The notes under the pieces: model-generated
Seen by the model: only the letters and a program-made list of their open reading frames with translations
Told to the model about the DNA's origin: nothing
Databases searched by the model: none
Shown here: one piece after another, positions 33,560 to 45,643 of the stretch
How the letters are laid out: each line of letters opens with the position of its first letter
How positions within the stretch are numbered: the stretch's first letter is position 1
Program-made: the position numbers and the translations under genes
Assembly (NCBI RefSeq): GCF_022539505.1
Contig: NC_061509.1
Location: forward strand, 213,304,254 to 213,368,253
Length of the DNA stretch: 64,000 bases
Direction of reading: 5' to 3'
Source: Lolium rigidum
Lineage: Eukaryota > Streptophyta > Magnoliopsida > Poales > Poaceae

Positions 33560-34851
33560 CGCGAAACCTTGTGCTTGACAACCACACAGTGAAGTTGGGG
33601 ACACAAAACATTTACTTTACTTGCAGGATTGCTTGAAGAAGAGAGAAGAGAACACTCTTCCATCCAGTTCCCCGAGAGTTCGATATAAACCCTCGCGTCA
33701 CCCTTGTGGGGAAGATACTCTCTTGATACAACATTTTGCACTTGGAGCCCCAACGTATCAAGATCTTTTTAACATTGATGGTAGCCGTCATCAAATAGCA
33801 AGTGCTATTAGGTAGATATGATATAAATTTAGGTTTGAGTGGAATTGGAAACAAGTCTATACTTGTGTGAGAATTCATGTCTTTTGGCTAGCAAGAGATT
33901 TAGAAGCATGCAATAGTATCCAAAGAGCTATTCATTCATCATTAAATAATGATACTTAAAATTAAACATCTATGTATACTAGTGAGAAGTAGCACTGAAT
34001 AAGTCAAATAGCACACCATCACTCAATAAAGCATTTGAAACTAGTAATACTATACACAATATAAATTTCATCTTCGAAATTTGCATCCCTCTTCAAACTT
34101 TAATAGTATGGAACTTATTAATGAAGAATTGATGAAAAGAGAGTTGGTTCCAGTAGCTCATTCATATGCATGAAAATTATTTAATATGATGGTATTCTTA
34201 AACAAAAACAAAACTAGACACAAAACAAAACAAAGATGCTCTAAGTTTTAGCGAGAATTCTATGTTGCTCAAAAATAAAGTTTAGAAGTGTGCAAACCGA
34301 GAGATTTAATATGTGTCCAGTGAGTGCCTTGGGCATCCCCAAGCTTATGGTGTTCACCATTATTAGATTTCTCTTGGTGTGATGTTTTTTCCATTCCCTA
34401 TGAAAAAACTTCAACACAAAACTTTTTTCCTATTCTTCTTCTATGGGGCGACATTAGTGGTACAAAGATATCATGTTTGATGTTGTTTTCTTCATAAATA
34501 AAATTATATATTCTTGAAACAGAGAGCACATAATGTTCTACTCATTCTAATATATCAAAAGTTTCAAGAAAAAATCATTTTGATACTCAAAAGAATGGAT
34601 CTAACGTTAAGAAACAGAATATATCCAAAAAAATTGCTGCAACAAAACTGAATTATTTCAACCACTTAGATTCGTCAGGAATTTTAGACAATTTTTGTGC
34701 ATATAGAGGATGAAAAGTTACAGCTACTGTGAATTTATCAAGATTTTAGGAGTTACCAAAAAATCATAAAAATCATGCACTAAAAGTGCAGTGCGGGAAT
34801 CAGCAACTCCATATTTTGTTTGCAACTTTTATCATTCAAATGGGTAAAAAC

Positions 34852-36647
34852 TGAAGGAGATATGCCCAGAGGCAATAATAAAGTGGTTATTATTTATATC
34901 TTTATGTTTATGATAAATGTTTATATATCATGCTATAATTGTATTAACCGAAACATTAGTACATGTGTGATATGTAGACAACAAGAAGTCCCTAGTATGC
35001 CTCTTAAACTAGCTTGTTGATTAATGGATGATTAGTTTCATAATCATGAACATTGGATGTTATTAATAACAAGGTTATATCATTATATGAATGATGTAAT
35101 GGACACACCCAATTAAGCGTAGCATAAGATCTCGTCATTAAGTTATTTGCTATAAGCTTTCGATACATAGTTACCTAGTCCTTATGACCATGAGATCATG
35201 TAAATCACTTATACCGGAAAGGTACTTTGATTACACCAAACACCACTGCGTAAATGGGTGGCTATAAAGGTGGGATTAAGTATCCAGTAAAGTATGAGTT
35301 GAGGCATATGGATCAACGAGTGGGATTTGTCCATCCCGATGACGGATAGATATACTCCGGGCCCTCTCGGTGGAATGTCGTCTAATGTCTTGCAAGCATA
35401 TGAATGAGTTCATAAGAGACCACATACCACGGTACGAGTAAAGAGTACTTGTCAGGAGACGAGGTTGAACAAGGTATAGAGTGATACTGAAGATCAAACC
35501 TCGGACAAGTAAAATATCGCGTGACAAAGGGAATTGGTATTGTATGTGAATGGTTCATTCGATCACTAAAGTCATCGTTGAATATGTGGGAGCCATTATG
35601 GATCTCCAGATCCCGCTATTGGTTATTGGTCGGAGTGAGTACTCAACCATGTCCGCATAGTTCACGAACCGTAGGGTGACACACTTAAAGTTGGATGTTG
35701 AAATGGTAGAACTTGAATAAGGAATGGAGTTCGAATATTTGTTCGGAGTCCCGGATGAGATCCCGGACATCACGAGGAGTTCCGGAATGGTCCGGAGAAT
35801 AAGATTCATATATAGGAAGTCATATTCCAAGTTTGGAAATGATCCGGTGCATTTATGGCAGGTTCTAGAAGGTTCTAGAAAAGTCCGGAAGAAATCACCA
35901 TGGAAAGTAGAGTCCCGAAGGGACTCCACCTTGCATGGCCAGCCAACCCTAAAGGGGAGGAGTCCAAGATGGACTCCACTAGGGTGGCCGGCCAACCCCC
36001 CTCATGGAAGGGGGGAATCCCACCCCAAGTGGGATTCCCACCTTGGGTAGGTTTTCCTACATATGGGAGGTTTTAGTGTTGGGGTCTTATTCGAAGACTT
36101 GGACTAGAACTCTTGGGGCTTCCACCTATATAATGAGGGGCATAGAGAGGGGCTGACCACTTCGGGCCTCGGCCTTGGCCGCACCCCTTAGAGGGCCGGC
36201 GCCCAACCCCTCTCTCTCCCCAAACCCTAGCGGTCTCTCTCCTCCACCACATCCCGCACGCTTAAGCGAAGCTCCGCCGGATTTCTCCACCACCACCGAC
36301 ACCACGCCGTCGTGCCGTCGGATTCAAGAGGAGCTACTACTTCCGCTGCCCGCCGGAACGGGAGGTGGACGTCGTCTTCATCAACAACCGAACGTGTGAC
36401 CGAGTACGGAGGTGCTGCCCGTTCGTGGCGCCGGAAGCGATCGTGATCAAGATCTTCTACGCGCTTTTGCAAGCGGCAAGTGATCGTCTACCGCAGCAAT
36501 AAGAGTCTACTCTTATAGGCTTTGGAATCTCTTCAAGGGTTAGTCTTGATCATCCCCTCGTTGCTACCGTCTTCTAGATTGCATCTTGGCTTGGATTGCG
36601 TGTTTGCGGTAGGAAAATTTTTGTTTTCTATGCAACGTTATCCTACA
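34852..36647 (+). mobile_element. Solo LTR of Angela/BARE/WIS-type copia element
   Basis: It starts TGAAGGAGATATGCCCAGAG and ends GTTATCCTACA. A perfect AAAAC target duplication lies at 34847-34851 and 36648-36652. Content matches the abundant Triticeae Angela/BARE LTR as I know it, including ACCGAAACATTAGTACATG and CCCGCACGCTTAAGCGAAG. The promoter-proximal CTATATAATGAGGGG is at 36126. No internal domain remains, so LTR-LTR recombination is the likely origin. Confidence 0.92.
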
Positions 36648-36936
36648 AAAACTTGGTACTACTTTATTTAGAAACTAGAGAGTAAACTAAAAGAAAACCA
36701 ACATGCTACAGCAAACATGTAGAACGAAAACAAAAATAAAAACATCTCGGGTTGCCTCCCGTAAAGCGCTTTCTTTATAGCTATATAGTAAGGCTTACTT
36801 ACTTAGATCAAGTGGTATGGGGATCTTGTGGTAGCTTAAATTTTGGTGCTACCTCGTTCTTTCTTGGAAATTGCTCCATACAATTCTTCTGTGGAAATTG
36901 GAATTTGACATTTTCTTCTTTTGAATAAATGATAGC

Positions 36937-37251
36937 TCATGTTGTTCTCAATAATGGTCTCCCAAGGATTATATGACTAGACGTATTGCTATCCATGTCC
37001 ATGAAAATAAAATCAACATGTACATATATCATATGCAATTCGACCATAACATCATTAACTCTTCCTAATGCCTTTTTGGCTGAATCATCAGCAAGTAAAA
37101 GATCAATGGAACATTTTTCCATGTTTTGAAGATTAAACAAATCAAACAGCGCCTTAGATATAACTGAGACACTAGATCCTAAATCTAGAATAGCATGATG
37201 TGTCTCTTTATCTATAGAAATAAAAAATCTTGGAGATCCAAGCATCTCCAA
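36937..37251 (-). pseudogene. Retropepsin-like protease of gypsy element
   Basis: The 104-residue frame contains HAILDLGSSVSVISKALF, LLLADDSAKKALGRVNDV and SHIILGRPLLRTT. This is the clan AA aspartic protease of Athila-like elements, which cleaves the element polyprotein in particles. The active site reads DLGSS in place of the usual D-T/S-G, with Leu after the Asp, which would probably impair catalysis. The frame begins directly after the gag remnant, as in the gag-pol order. Confidence 0.8.
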
Positions 37252-37270
37252 GCTTAGGTGGTATCATATG

Positions 37271-37915
37271 TTAATTGTTATATATTTGCATCTTCTCTTT
37301 AATGACATAGTTAGCAATATAAGAACCAGAATCAACTTGATTGACATTGATAGTGAGATCTGTGGAGAATTTTTCAAGAATAACAATTAATTCATGCAAA
37401 CTACACTTATCAATATCTAATAATGGTTCTCTTACTTCACTAAGCATTTTCACTTCTTCTATTTGTTTATCATTTGCAAGCATAAGTGGTTCTTCTTCTT
37501 TCTTAGCATAAAAAGTAGTGTTTTCTTTTTCTTCTGAATTTTCAATGGAAGTTCCACATTGTAGTAGGAGTGGTGCAAGGAGATCAGTATATTGCATTAA
37601 TTCATTGTATGTTTCTTCGAATGAAAATGGGGTATTTGCTGCAATATTTATAGAATTCATACCAATAGCTGGTGACCCTTGTGATTTTCCCGCATACATG
37701 CTTAATAGAGTTGCTTGGTTGTCAGCCAATTTGGATAAAGCTTTGTCTAGACTAGTTGCTTGGTGTTGTAGCCCTTTTATTTCGGAGCTTATGGATGCAA
37801 GAGATTTATGCAACTCTTCTATCATGGTGACATGGCTAGCTATTTGTTCACTAAGTGTTTTATTTGCCTCTTGTTGTTTATCCGAGTCTCCATTTACTTG
37901 TGGGGCTATGGCCAT
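37271..37915 (-). pseudogene. Gag C-terminal part of Athila-like element
   Basis: A 214-residue frame with a likely coiled coil (about residues 15-75, heptad-rich SEQIASHVTMIEELHKSL) and an acidic tail (KKEEEPLMLANDKQIEEVK). Its position just upstream of the protease and its composition fit the C-terminal gag of Athila-like gypsy elements. The retrotrans_gag core should lie right of 37915 but only a decayed, AT-rich region is seen. No zinc knuckle was found. Confidence 0.6.
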
Positions 37916-38035
37916 TTATTTTTATTGGCATTAGGGTATGGGATGAAGGGCCGGTTACTATAATTATTTTAAGCATAAAGTGGCCGGTCATAGGTATTAT
38001 TATAGTTGTTACCGTACCTATTATTACCAAAGTTT

Positions 38036-38083
38036 GTTAGATAGTTGATTTTTTTTTTTTTCGAAAAAGGTTAGATAGTTGAT
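38036..38083 (-). repeat. 20-bp oligo(A)-tailed insertion with 14-bp duplication
   Basis: GTTAGATAGTTGAT occurs at 38036-38049 and 38070-38083. Between them the minus strand reads CTTTTTCG and 12 A. This is the footprint of a LINE-mediated retroposition that kept almost only its tail. Confidence 0.75.
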
Positions 38084-38720
38084 ATCTACATTTTCATTAG
38101 TGTTTCCAATTAGTTCTTGTAGAGGAATATTATTATTATTTTGCTTTTCTATGTAAGCTAATATGGTATCGATTTTATTGGATAAATGTTTTATTCTTCA
38201 ATAGAGTGTACTTTTTTTGGTGGGATTAGGTGCTATTTCAGCGTACCATTGACTATAATTATGCAACATGCTATGGAAGGCGGCGACGCGAGGCTAGGGA
38301 AGGTGGCGCAACGAGGTGAGGGGGGCGCGACAGCGAGGTGAGCGCGGCGGCGACGCGAGCTTGACGGCGACGTGAGACGAGAGGAGAAAGGAGCAGTGAG
38401 CGATGTGAGCATGTGCTGCCGTCCGGAGTGCGGATGCTGCCGTCCGGAGTGCGGGTTAACAAACAAAATAGCTCGAGGGTTTTTTCGCAAAACTGTCATC
38501 CAGACACTTTTTTCGGACCGGAGGGAGTATTTAATATGGCTTTAGCTTCAGTGTAAAGAAGAATCCCTCCTCGCCTGTTCCGATCGGGTTGGGTCGCACC
38601 GCCGAGCCGAACGACAGACCGGACGCAGCCGACCCAACCGGACCCAAACAGACGGTCGCCATTCCTTTCTCCGGTGCCGCCCCGCGGCCGGCGGCTCGAC
38701 TCCGTCCGTGCCCTTATTAA

Positions 38721-38768
38721 GGTTGCGAAGTTCATCTCAAAAAAAAAAAAAAAAGGTTGCGAAGTTCA
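38721..38768 (+). repeat. 20-bp oligo(A)-tailed insertion with 14-bp duplication
   Basis: GGTTGCGAAGTTCA occurs at 38721-38734 and 38755-38768; the insert is TCTC followed by 16 A. It lies 46 bp upstream of the SKI2-type start codon. Confidence 0.8.
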
Positions 38769-38813
38769 GTCAAGAGAAAAACCGGCAGCCTCATCGCGGA
38801 GCCGGGGGCCTTG

Positions 38814-39700
38814 ATGGACGGCCTCGCCGCATCGCCGGCGAGCGAGGCGCCGTTCCGCATCAGCTTCTCCGGCCACAGAGGGCACCTCCGCCTCGACCCC
38901 AACACACCCAACCCTGGGCCTGACTTCCTCCTGGTACGCGACCCACAAACTTTATTCACCAAATGTGATACCGACGCGTGAACCCTAACGAAACCCACTG
39001 GTGCTGCAATAGCTCCGTAGCCGCCGGCCGGCCTACGTACGAGCAGCGCGAATGAGGACCTCGAAGCCAATTACCTCAGCCCCAAGCTCTACATCCTCAC
39101 CGCGGCCAATGACGCCAAGGTGTGGGGATGTGGACTGGTTTGGACCTGGCCAGGCCGCCTCTGGAGCCCTCCGCCCATGGTGTCATGGATGCCTGGCCTA
39201 GAGAGGCAGAGACTTTGTGAGGGGGAGAGTGAATAGTGAGCCGGTCCGTCTGAGGGGGCCTGCGCGATGATGCGGCTGAGGCGCAGCATTGGAAAAGGCA
39301 TTTTCTAGAGGGTGCGGAGAATGGCAATAGCGTGCGTGAGCTTATGGGCGTTGGACCGGCACTAATCGCTCCACCGGGTTCCCCAATGGTTTGGACTTGA
39401 GCCAGGTGAAGGCTCGGGAGAGGAAGATGATGTCAACAATGTGTCGCGTGAAAATGATGGTGAGCAATTGGCTAGAATAAGGGAACCATTTTGATTTATA
39501 TTGCAATCATACTTCATATGTTTAAGTCACATGAGTATATACTTTTGTTTTGAATTGCAGCAACTACTTTCTCCACCTACAGATATGAGGGATTGCGCAC
39601 TTGTTATTGGGGATGATTGCATTGCGACTGACTTCCACAAACTTTGTTCCAGATATGCCAAATCGGATATCCCTTTGAATTGAATAAGCTCTATATGGAG
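38814..39700 (+). pseudogene. SKI2: SKI2-type RNA helicase, 5' exons (block A)
   Basis: Exon 1 (38814-38933, 40 codons) contains FRISFSGHRGHLRLDP and ends in a GTACGC donor; it matches the N-terminus of plant SKI2 (cytoplasmic 3'-5' mRNA decay helicase of the Ski complex). A fragment near 39405-39440 reads EGSGEEDDVNN. The next clear exon (39561-39700) follows TTGCAG, reads QLLSPPTD then TDFHKL, and after a one-base shift GYPFELNKLYME before GTAATG. This corresponds to the stretch just before helicase motif I. Many exons between are missing and the frame is shifted, so it is a pseudogene fragment. Confidence 0.75.
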
Positions 39701-39842
39701 GTAATGTACTCAGTAACACCTGTACATTTTATCCAAATATATGAAATTTTGTATGCTGACGAGCATGTAGCGTGCTATGTTGTCCAAGAGCATGAACCAC
39801 ATTTGTTTAATACGAAGTTCAGTAGGCACAAACCATACTACA

Positions 39843-40095
39843 TGCCTCTGTAGTGGTCCATGCACCGGTGAATCGCTGATAGTGTGGTATTATATCTCTG
39901 CTTTGACAGTCTACAGTCTACACTCTTGCCTGGTAAATTAAATAGAAAATATTCATTTGCAACTCACCTAGCAGCTGTATGTAATGATTTTTGAATTTGT
40001 ATTTTGGTATTAGTTAGGATGGCAAACTTTTTCTTTATGCATGGCAGCTATCGACATTGACCAACTTTTCATGCTTGATGCAAAGAATTTGAATA
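39843..40095. repeat. Block A copy of the duplicated SKI2 intron segment
   Basis: TAGTGGTCCATGCACCGGTG and CTCTGCTTTGACAGTCTACA match block B (42198 and 42893) and block C (52653 and 56150). It is the overlap that shows A, B and C derive from one locus. Confidence 0.75.
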
Positions 40096-40106
40096 CGTTT
40101 CTTTAC

Positions 40107-40233
40107 TACTTCCTCTGTTCCGAATTAGGTGTATCAGAATTATCTAGATATGCATGTATCTATTTGCGTTTTAGTTGGTAGATACATGTGAATATAGACA
40201 AATCTGCAACCCTTAATTTGGAACCGAAGGAGT
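40107..40233. mobile_element. Stowaway-type MITE
   Basis: Ends CTACTTCCTCTGTTCCGAAT and complement GTACTCCTTCGGTTCCAAAT, 127 bp, palindromic core around ATACATG. Confidence 0.7.
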
Positions 40234-40441
40234 ACTAGAAAAAAACGAAAACATGAGTTATTAAAGCATTTCCAAGATGGACCAAAGTTTAAAAATGTCG
40301 TCCACAAGGATACCACAGCGATCTATATTTATAGACGGAGGGAGTAAGAAGTAATTCATATGTTCCTGTGTGTAGAGTACAATTTCTCGAAAAAAAGCTT
40401 TATGTAAGCTAGGGACACTTGAAATAATATCTCTGTATAGG

Positions 40442-41040
40442 CTACAGGTATTTGTTAAGTCTTATCCGGTTTATGTCAAGCTTCCATTTCCCATTTGCAG
40501 ATGTCAACAAACAAAAGTTGATAGTTTGATCGCATGTTTCCAATCTCCCTGACTCAAAGCGAACGACGAATCTGTTTTCCCCTATATCCTTGGCGTACAT
40601 GACGATCTTCCTTGGCGTACATGCCTTGCCCACCGCCACCCACTTCGGCTTCGGTATGGGAACAGATCCGACGTCCTTGATCACGATCCCCGACACCTCC
40701 TTATCAGTTAGCACCAGATCGCCCAGCCTTGCCGACAAGGTCACAGACAGTTCCTCGGAACCTTTTTCCGGCAAACCGAGACTGTGCCCTGGACCCAGAG
40801 CCGCTCCCCGCCGACCTTTAGCTTGAGGACGCCATGAAACCCCGCCTCCCCTGTGCTGGGAATCAACACAGAGAGATGATCCGCAACGATTAATTGCCGG
40901 AGAGAGGACCACGCTGCCGTGATCTCGCTCCGCCGCCGATGAACAATCACCCCCAAGAGAGAAACCCCAGCATGTCGCACGATCACTTCTCGATTGCCCT
41001 AAGCGAAACTCTCGCCCGTGGTGGACCCTCCCAGTACACG
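40442..41040 (-). pseudogene. L1-type LINE ORF1 fragment (DUF4283-like)
   Basis: On the minus strand a leader with GGTTTCTCTCTTGG leads into LGDLVLTDKEVSGIVI, PKPKWVAVGKACTPRKIV and GENRFVVRFES. This pattern is the N-terminus of plant LINE ORF1 (DUF4283, an RNA-binding-like domain). The frame is disturbed near 40540 and the zinc knuckle and ORF2 are missing. It separates blocks A and B. Confidence 0.65.
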
Positions 41041-42190
41041 TGTATGCAGGGCATTTATTTTCATGTTTAAATGACATTACTAGATTTTTTATGTGATTCT
41101 GCATAGCTTTGGTTTTCAGCTGTCACTGTTGTCTAAACCTTGTTTTGATAATCAAGCAACTTATGCAAGACTGTTATTATTAATTCACTACCGTTTCACC
41201 AAACTAGTATTGTGACATCTGTATCTCTGTTGACAGTCGAACTTTTTTGTAGCTGAAATTGAGCATTGATTTAGTTAAATGCTAGTACTATGTGTATACT
41301 TGTTAGAGCTTTGAGATCAATTTGGTAATGGTTAGTATAATGTTTTTTTAGCTTAAATGGCTTTTACAGTTCTCTCTATGCAACATCAGCCCATCTCCTT
41401 TTGACTAAACTATGCATTTTTTCCATTATCAAGTTTTGTGTCGTTAACATAAACTAAAAAGTCAGCATGTTATATAAAATAGAAAGTACACACCTTGATT
41501 TTATTTGTAATATTCCAGTAGAAGAGTAAAGTTGAAATTGAAATCCAGGGGGCTATTAATTATTTTTTGGAAAATGTTCAATATGGGAGGCAAAAGAATC
41601 TGAATGTGAGTTTAAAAAGATTGATGCGTGCTGTATTAGCTGGCACATTCGTAGGTGTCTGTCAGTTATCCATGACCACATGTACTGATGTACATACTGC
41701 TGCCTAAGTGCCGTATGGATACACCTGCGTTTGATACCCATGGTACTTTGTTGTGAAAGCCAATCATTTCAAAGATCCAGTTTAGATCCTTTGAGATTAC
41801 CTATGTTCAGTTCGATTCCTCACTGATTGACATTGTGTGTAAAATACAGATAATTTCTGTGTGCAATACGAGTAAAGTTTGAAGCTTTCCATTATGTTAC
41901 ATTAGCTGAAATATCTTGTAACTGCTGAAGGCTGGTGAATAATTTCACCTGCTACAGTTAGGATAAAGCCAAATCTTTGTTATATTCCACTGCACCCCTT
42001 GTGATAAAATTTAGTTTTCTTCTGCATATCCTTTCCTATTTCTTATGGAACAACCTTTGTGCACACCTTCTCAAGACGTATCCCTAATGTTGGTTATAAT
42101 AGGGTCTGGGGTGTCACTTGAACTCATAGCATGACCTATTCCACTTTTAGTCTTGGGTTGGTAAACCACCGAAATTTCCATCATATTCAT
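41041..42190. other. Stretch without recognised features
   Basis: AT-rich; no exon, repeat end or RNA gene recognised. It may be intron DNA of the helicase copy B. Confidence 0.45.
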
Positions 42191-42241
42191 GCTTTTGTAG
42201 TGGTCCATCCAATGGTGAATCAGTAATAGTGTGATACTACC

Positions 42242-42631
42242 GAGACTGCATATATGGAACATGGGGGCATGTGAACCCACTTTTTGAAAAGTTCCATTTG
42301 TGATGTCAAAACATGTTTTAAAAATCGAAACACAAAATGATTTCCCAGATGATCTCAAATATGTGCCCTGGACATGAGTTTCGTGACGAAAAAACCTATT
42401 TTGTCTCGGCAAAAAAGTGAAATTTTGCAGGGCTATATAGCAGTATATATGTGACGTATTTTGTATTTTTTAGATTCTGAAATAAAAAAGTGGTTTCTCC
42501 GCGAAAACTTTCTACGCACACATGGAACATGCGTACGTACCCGGATATTTTTATTTCAGAATTTGTTAACATTTGGAAAATGCATTTCCAACTAGGGTTC
42601 ACATGCACCCAGGTTCAAACCGGACTTTTCC
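42242..42631. mobile_element. Mutator-type MITE, 390 bp (block B only)
   Basis: Nine-base duplication GATACTACC at 42233-42241 and 42632-42640. Inverted ends share GAACMTGGG and GCATGTGAACCC. Block C reads GAAACTACC once at the same place, giving the empty site. Confidence 0.82.
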
Positions 42632-42638
42632 GATACTA

Positions 42639-42886
42639 CCTCCATTTTAACGAATAAGGCTTATATTTTTTTTACAAAAGTCAAACTACGTAAAGTTTGA
42701 TAAGTTTTAGAAAAAACATTAACATGTATACTTCAAAACCAACACCGTTAGATACATCATGAAACATATTTTCATATGATATCTATAAAGCATCATATTT
42801 CTTGATAGTTTTTTCTAAAAGTTTGGTCAAACTTTGCTTTGCTTGACTTTTTTTTAAAAAGGCCTTTTTCATTGGAACGGAGGGAG
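42639..42886. mobile_element. Stowaway-type MITE, shared by blocks B and C
   Basis: Ends CCTCCATTTTAACGAATAAG and complement CTCCCTCCGTTCCAATG, TA duplicated on both sides. The same MITE is in block C (52693-56146), split there by the RTE LINE. Block A lacks it. Confidence 0.8.
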
Positions 42887-43816
42887 TACTATATCTCTGC
42901 TTTGACAGTCTACAGTCTACACCTTTGCCTTGTAAATTATCATGAATAGAAAACATTCAGGTTTAACTTACCAATCAACTGTATGCAACAATTTGTAAAA
43001 TTGTTTTAGAATTAGTTAGGATGGGAGAAATTTTCTTTATGCATGGCTGCTATCATCGTTAACAAACTTGAAATTGTGTCTTTCCATCCTTTACGCCCTT
43101 AATTCTAACAAATCACATCCATATTGTGAAGGGCTTCAAGTTAATGTATGATAAAAGAATTTGCGGCTAAAAACTGATAAGTTTGCATTCATATGATTGT
43201 ACCACCATTGTTTGAAACACTGGAGTGGTTACTGGACAAGGAATAATCCTGCATATCTTTCAAATTCACTTTCCATTACATAGAGATAGAAGCGAGAAGG
43301 GACGTTTCCTTCCTCCACATTTTTAATATTTCCAACCAGGGTTATGCATACAAGCCCTAGTTGATATTGCCGGTTTGTTAGAATAGTATGATACTGAATG
43401 CCTGATCTAATCACTAACCTATATTCTTTTATATCTAACATAAATAGGCTATATATTATGTCAACAAGGGGGGGGGGGGGGGGTCAATCTTTGTGGCAGC
43501 CCATATGTCAACAGGAATGACAGTTGTTGCAGAGTATGCCTTTGCTTTAGCAACAAAAGTATGCCTGACTTCACTGGATTTTTTATGTATATTTTTTTGT
43601 AAACTACGCTTCTTATTTACTCTGTTATTTGCGGTCAGCAATCTGCTTGAGCTAGAGAACTTACTGGAATACTTTATAGTTGCTTCGAAAATCCTGATAC
43701 ATGTACACTTTTACTTTTTGTCAGTAGATTGATGTCTAAGTATTAGATACTTTCATACAGTAATTCTCTATGTACTGTACCAGTCTATTCAAACCGTCGC
43801 AAATAACATGTATTGA

Positions 43817-45541
43817 CAAATTTCTGCAACTCGATATTGACAAAACCCTAGCCTCCGGGTCGCTCTCGGGGGACTCCGAGGCGACCCCCACGCCGCCGCC
43901 CACCAACCCCTCCCCCACCTCGCCAACAGCTCCTGCCGCCGCCGGAGGAGGCCGTCCCGCGGCGGGGAGCACCTCCGGCTCGTCTTCCCCTAAAAATCCA
44001 AATCCCCCTCGAGCTCCCCCACCCCCCTCCTCTTCGTCTGCCCCTGTGCGCCGCCGGCCCTGCCGTGCTCGTCCTCGGCGCTGCTTCTCCGCTGCGCGGG
44101 CGTGCTGCCTCTGCTCCGCCGCGCGGGCCTGCTGCCCGTCCGCGCGGCCCCGTCGCGGCGGCGGTGGCGGCGCATCCTCGTCCCTGCGCGTCGCCCTGGC
44201 GTTGGTCCTGCTGGGAGCCCTCCGTCCCCGTCCGTTCTGGCCGTGGAGGCCACTGGGCTGGGCCTGCCGGCTGCCCTCCGCTGTGGTGAGGCTCTCCGGC
44301 GTCTGCTGTGCGCCGTCCCCTGGCGCCGTGCGGGCCTGCTGGGTCGCAGTGCTGCTCCTCCATCCCCGCTGGTTCTGGCCGTGGTGGCTCGGGTCTCCTC
44401 GCGTAAGGCCCGCCCCTGGCTCCTGCGTTTTCCGGCCACCTCCTAGTTCTCGCCCCGGGGTGTCCGGTCGTTGATCCCGGCTCCTAGCGCGCGGCTCGGC
44501 TTGGACGGCCGGCGATGTGGGCCCCCTGCAGCTCGACTGCTCCCCCTTCACTGGTGGCCCGTGTCCACCCCTCGCCGCGGTCTCCTGCAGGGCGGGGGAG
44601 GTCGGCCTGCCCCGATGTTTTGGTGTAGCTGCACATCCGAGCGAAAGCCTATGGACGACGCCTGCGGGCGCCGTGCTCCTCCGTGGAGGCGTCCTCTTGG
44701 CTCTGTGCACCTCCCGACACGCTTGGGATAACGCTCGCCTCTTGTCGCCACGCTGACCGTCCGCTCGTATACTTGCGGGAGGAGGTTGTTGTCATGGTGG
44801 CCCGACAGAGCTGCCTGGACGTCCTGGGGTTGCCTCAGCTTGCGCCACCCTTCGACCACGGGGTCGGCACACCGGTGTCGTCGCCCCAGTTTCGGCTATC
44901 CGACGCCCTTCGACTGTGTTTGGTCTCGGAGGCACATCGCCTTCGGCAATACCGGCGGCACACCGGTGTCGCCGCACGGACTCGGCTATCCGACGCCGTT
45001 CGACCGTGCCGGGATGCTTCTTCGCGTGCTTCTGTTGGTGTCCTCGTATTCCACCACCTGCTCCCCGGTCCGCTCGCTGCGGTGTGTATTCCTCCGGAGA
45101 TACCCGTTTAGCGGTCGGCTTGAGGTCCTCAAGGTGATGCCTGGTTTTGGCCTTGTCTGGTTCGTGCTTGTGGCGTGACTCTTCCCTGCATCGCCCTTCG
45201 ACCACGGGGTCGGCACACCGGTGTCGTCGCCCCAGTCTCGGCTATCCGAAGCCCTTCGACTGTGCTTGGTCTTGGTTCTGCAGGTCTTCGCCGCCCCTCG
45301 CTCGCATGCCAAGTCATAGTGACTGTCCTTTGAGGCGCTGGCCTCCCGAGGGGGTTCGGTTGGCTTCGGTTGCTAACCTTCCCTTCCCTTGTGTTCTCTT
45401 GTTTCTTTTTTTCGTTTTTAGGTGTCTTCTTCTCCCCTGTACCCCCTGTATCTCCTCTATCTGTTTATAAGAACATGGGCCTGCGAGGCTACTTTCGTGG
45501 AATATAACAAGCGGTGGGTTTTTTCCCGTCAACCTCGAAAA
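43817..45541 (+). mobile_element. GC-rich LINE-like retroposon without reverse transcriptase
   Basis: Target duplication AAATAACATGTATTGA at 43801-43816 and 45542-45557; block C has the single copy at 57136. The 3' end is CCGTCAACCTCG followed by A's. The interior is GC-rich, with CACACCGGTGTCG and CGGCTATCCGA motifs repeated three times (near 44870, 44960 and 45210). A Pro/Ala/Ser-rich frame starts upstream (43770) and runs to 44474 but has no domain. No RT or endonuclease is present, so it depended on another LINE. Confidence 0.8.
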
Positions 45542-45643
45542 AAATAACATGTATTGATATGTCTTGATAAAAAGAATGCAAGTGTGGACACTGTGATAAT
45601 AGACAGTGTTATTATGCAGCATTGCACTAGGGCTGTCTGTACT

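Larger units (their letters stand above)
33560..38220 (-). mobile_element. Athila-like Ty3/gypsy remnant, split by a solo LTR
   Basis: Minus-strand gag (37271-37915) and protease (36937-37251) are followed by a probable 3' non-coding region (36653-36930 and 33600-34851). RT, RNase H and integrase are missing, so the copy is internally deleted. An Angela-type solo LTR with AAAAC duplication interrupts it at 34852-36647. The CTCGCGTCACCCTTG region near 33690 resembles non-coding parts of Sabrina/WHAM-type elements, from memory. No LTR ends were found, so limits are approximate. Confidence 0.65.

Noticed and set aside
37271..37915. Host coiled-coil gene
   Set aside because: Position directly before a gypsy protease and the acidic tail indicate gag.
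38233..38499. 88-residue minus-strand frame
   Set aside because: Starts in a Stowaway-like end (CTCCCTCCGGTCC) and continues through GC repeats; no partner end was found and no protein family is apparent.
43770..44474. 234-residue Pro/Ala/Ser-rich frame as a host gene
   Set aside because: Its first part is helicase intron DNA and the rest a retroposon; the start codon lies outside the inserted element.
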